DNA from: Cymbomonas tetramitiformis
Lineage: Eukaryota > Chlorophyta > Pyramimonadophyceae > Pyramimonadales > Pyramimonadaceae
DNA length: 64,000 nucleotides
Reading direction: 5' to 3'
Assembly: GCA_001247695.2 (NCBI GenBank)
Contig: LGRX02033429.1
Location: 1 to 64,000, forward strand
Part shown: one piece after another, positions 63,421-64,000 of the stretch
How the letters are laid out: each line of letters opens with the position of its first letter
How positions within the stretch are numbered: the stretch's first letter is position 1
Position numbers and translations under genes: made by a program
Notes under the pieces: generated by a model
Database searches by the model: none
What the model saw: the letters and a program-made list of their open reading frames with translations, nothing else
Told to the model about the DNA's origin: nothing

Positions 63421-64000
63421 ACATATATATATATGGTGCCATAGCAATACATTTGTATTTGGTGTGGTGGGATTTTTAGAGTGATATAATATATATGTGT
63501 GTGTGTATGAAAACATCATCACATCACATACAAATGTATGGATATATCACCATACATATTATATAGATATCACCGATCATGTATAAAGTGTATTTACAAT
63601 AGCATCGATGCGCAAAGACTATAGGCAACAGTTATGCATTGTAAGTTGTCAAGGGGGCAATGTAACGTAATTAACTACAGATATACCAGAGAAAATGATG
63701 GATACAACAATGTATGCATTTCGGTATCCAATATATTCAAGTTAATATATACTAAGCCGTCATAGACGTAGTGCCTTACCACACACTATGATATAAGCAA
63801 TGGCCTATGTAGATGATCATTATTTTCGGCATTTCCCTCAGTGCTGTTGCAATAAATGCCTGCAGATGGACATGGTGACCGATTGGTAGGGAAATAAGCA
63901 ATCAGAAGTCAGCAGCTTTTGGCAACATGTGTGTAGTAACGAATTTCGATGCTCGCCGTGTCCGCGCTTCCGGCGAGCGCTCCGCCTCTTAGCTCTCTGC
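63421..64000. other. Gene-free end of window
   Basis: AT-rich DNA with short TA and TG runs. No gene, tRNA or element recognised. Confidence 0.5.

Overview
The window is eukaryotic nuclear DNA made mostly of nested mobile elements, with one recognisable cellular gene. Evidence for a eukaryote: introns with GT...AG borders whose exon phases agree, long interspersed LTR retrotransposons, an EnSpm/CACTA-type DNA transposon, satellites, and a type II membrane glycosyltransferase gene. A green alga, probably a prasinophyte, is my best guess from the plant-type CACTA transposase, the GT29 gene and the DNA-methyltransferase-bearing retrotransposons. Nothing in the sequence proves it.

Layout. (1) 1-5935: the 3' part of a plus-strand Ty3/gypsy-like retroelement (copy A), cut by the window edge and ending in a 740-bp LTR followed at once by a second LTR piece. 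(2) 6230-10540: a decayed minus-strand gag gene, a MITE inserted in it, a GC-rich tandem repeat, and a 1.06-kb insertion with palindromic ends. (3) 13253-25816: a 12.6-kb CACTA-like transposon with a minus-strand multi-exon transposase, other ORFs and a 223-bp satellite. (4) 25834-27380 and 52895-53217: exons of an unrecognised gene split by the next element. (5) 27381-52889: a minus-strand LTR element with two near-identical 583-589 bp LTRs, a 5-bp target duplication (ATTAT), and PPT- and PBS-like sites. It is 25.5 kb only because a second retroelement (copy B, about 32.0-46.9 kb) is nested in it. (6) 54344-60190: a plus-strand multi-exon sialyltransferase-like (GT29) gene with minisatellites in its introns. 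(7) 61983-63420: a fold-back element with one G-rich and one C-rich arm.

The main discovery candidate is the copy A/B family. Copy B is nearly intact: a 2089-residue gag-protease frame and a 2347-residue pol frame lying -1 to it. Pol reads: multi-pass hydrophobic segment, reverse transcriptase (YVDD), RNase H, DNMT3/DRM-like cytosine-5 methyltransferase (PCQ, ENV), zinc-binding and DDE integrase, SH3/GPY-like segment, PHD finger, and a C-terminal methyltransferase fold with DPWAGTG and SPW motifs like N6-adenine/N4-cytosine amino-methyltransferases. A single retroelement polyprotein thus seems to carry two methyltransferases of different chemistry plus a histone-tail reader. Copy A keeps the same order, but a stop codon separates the last domain.

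The order of events can be partly read. The LTR element entered an exon (removing it and one ATTAT copy restores an open frame), and copy B later entered that element. No rRNA, convincing tRNA, CRISPR array or bacterial-style operon was seen.
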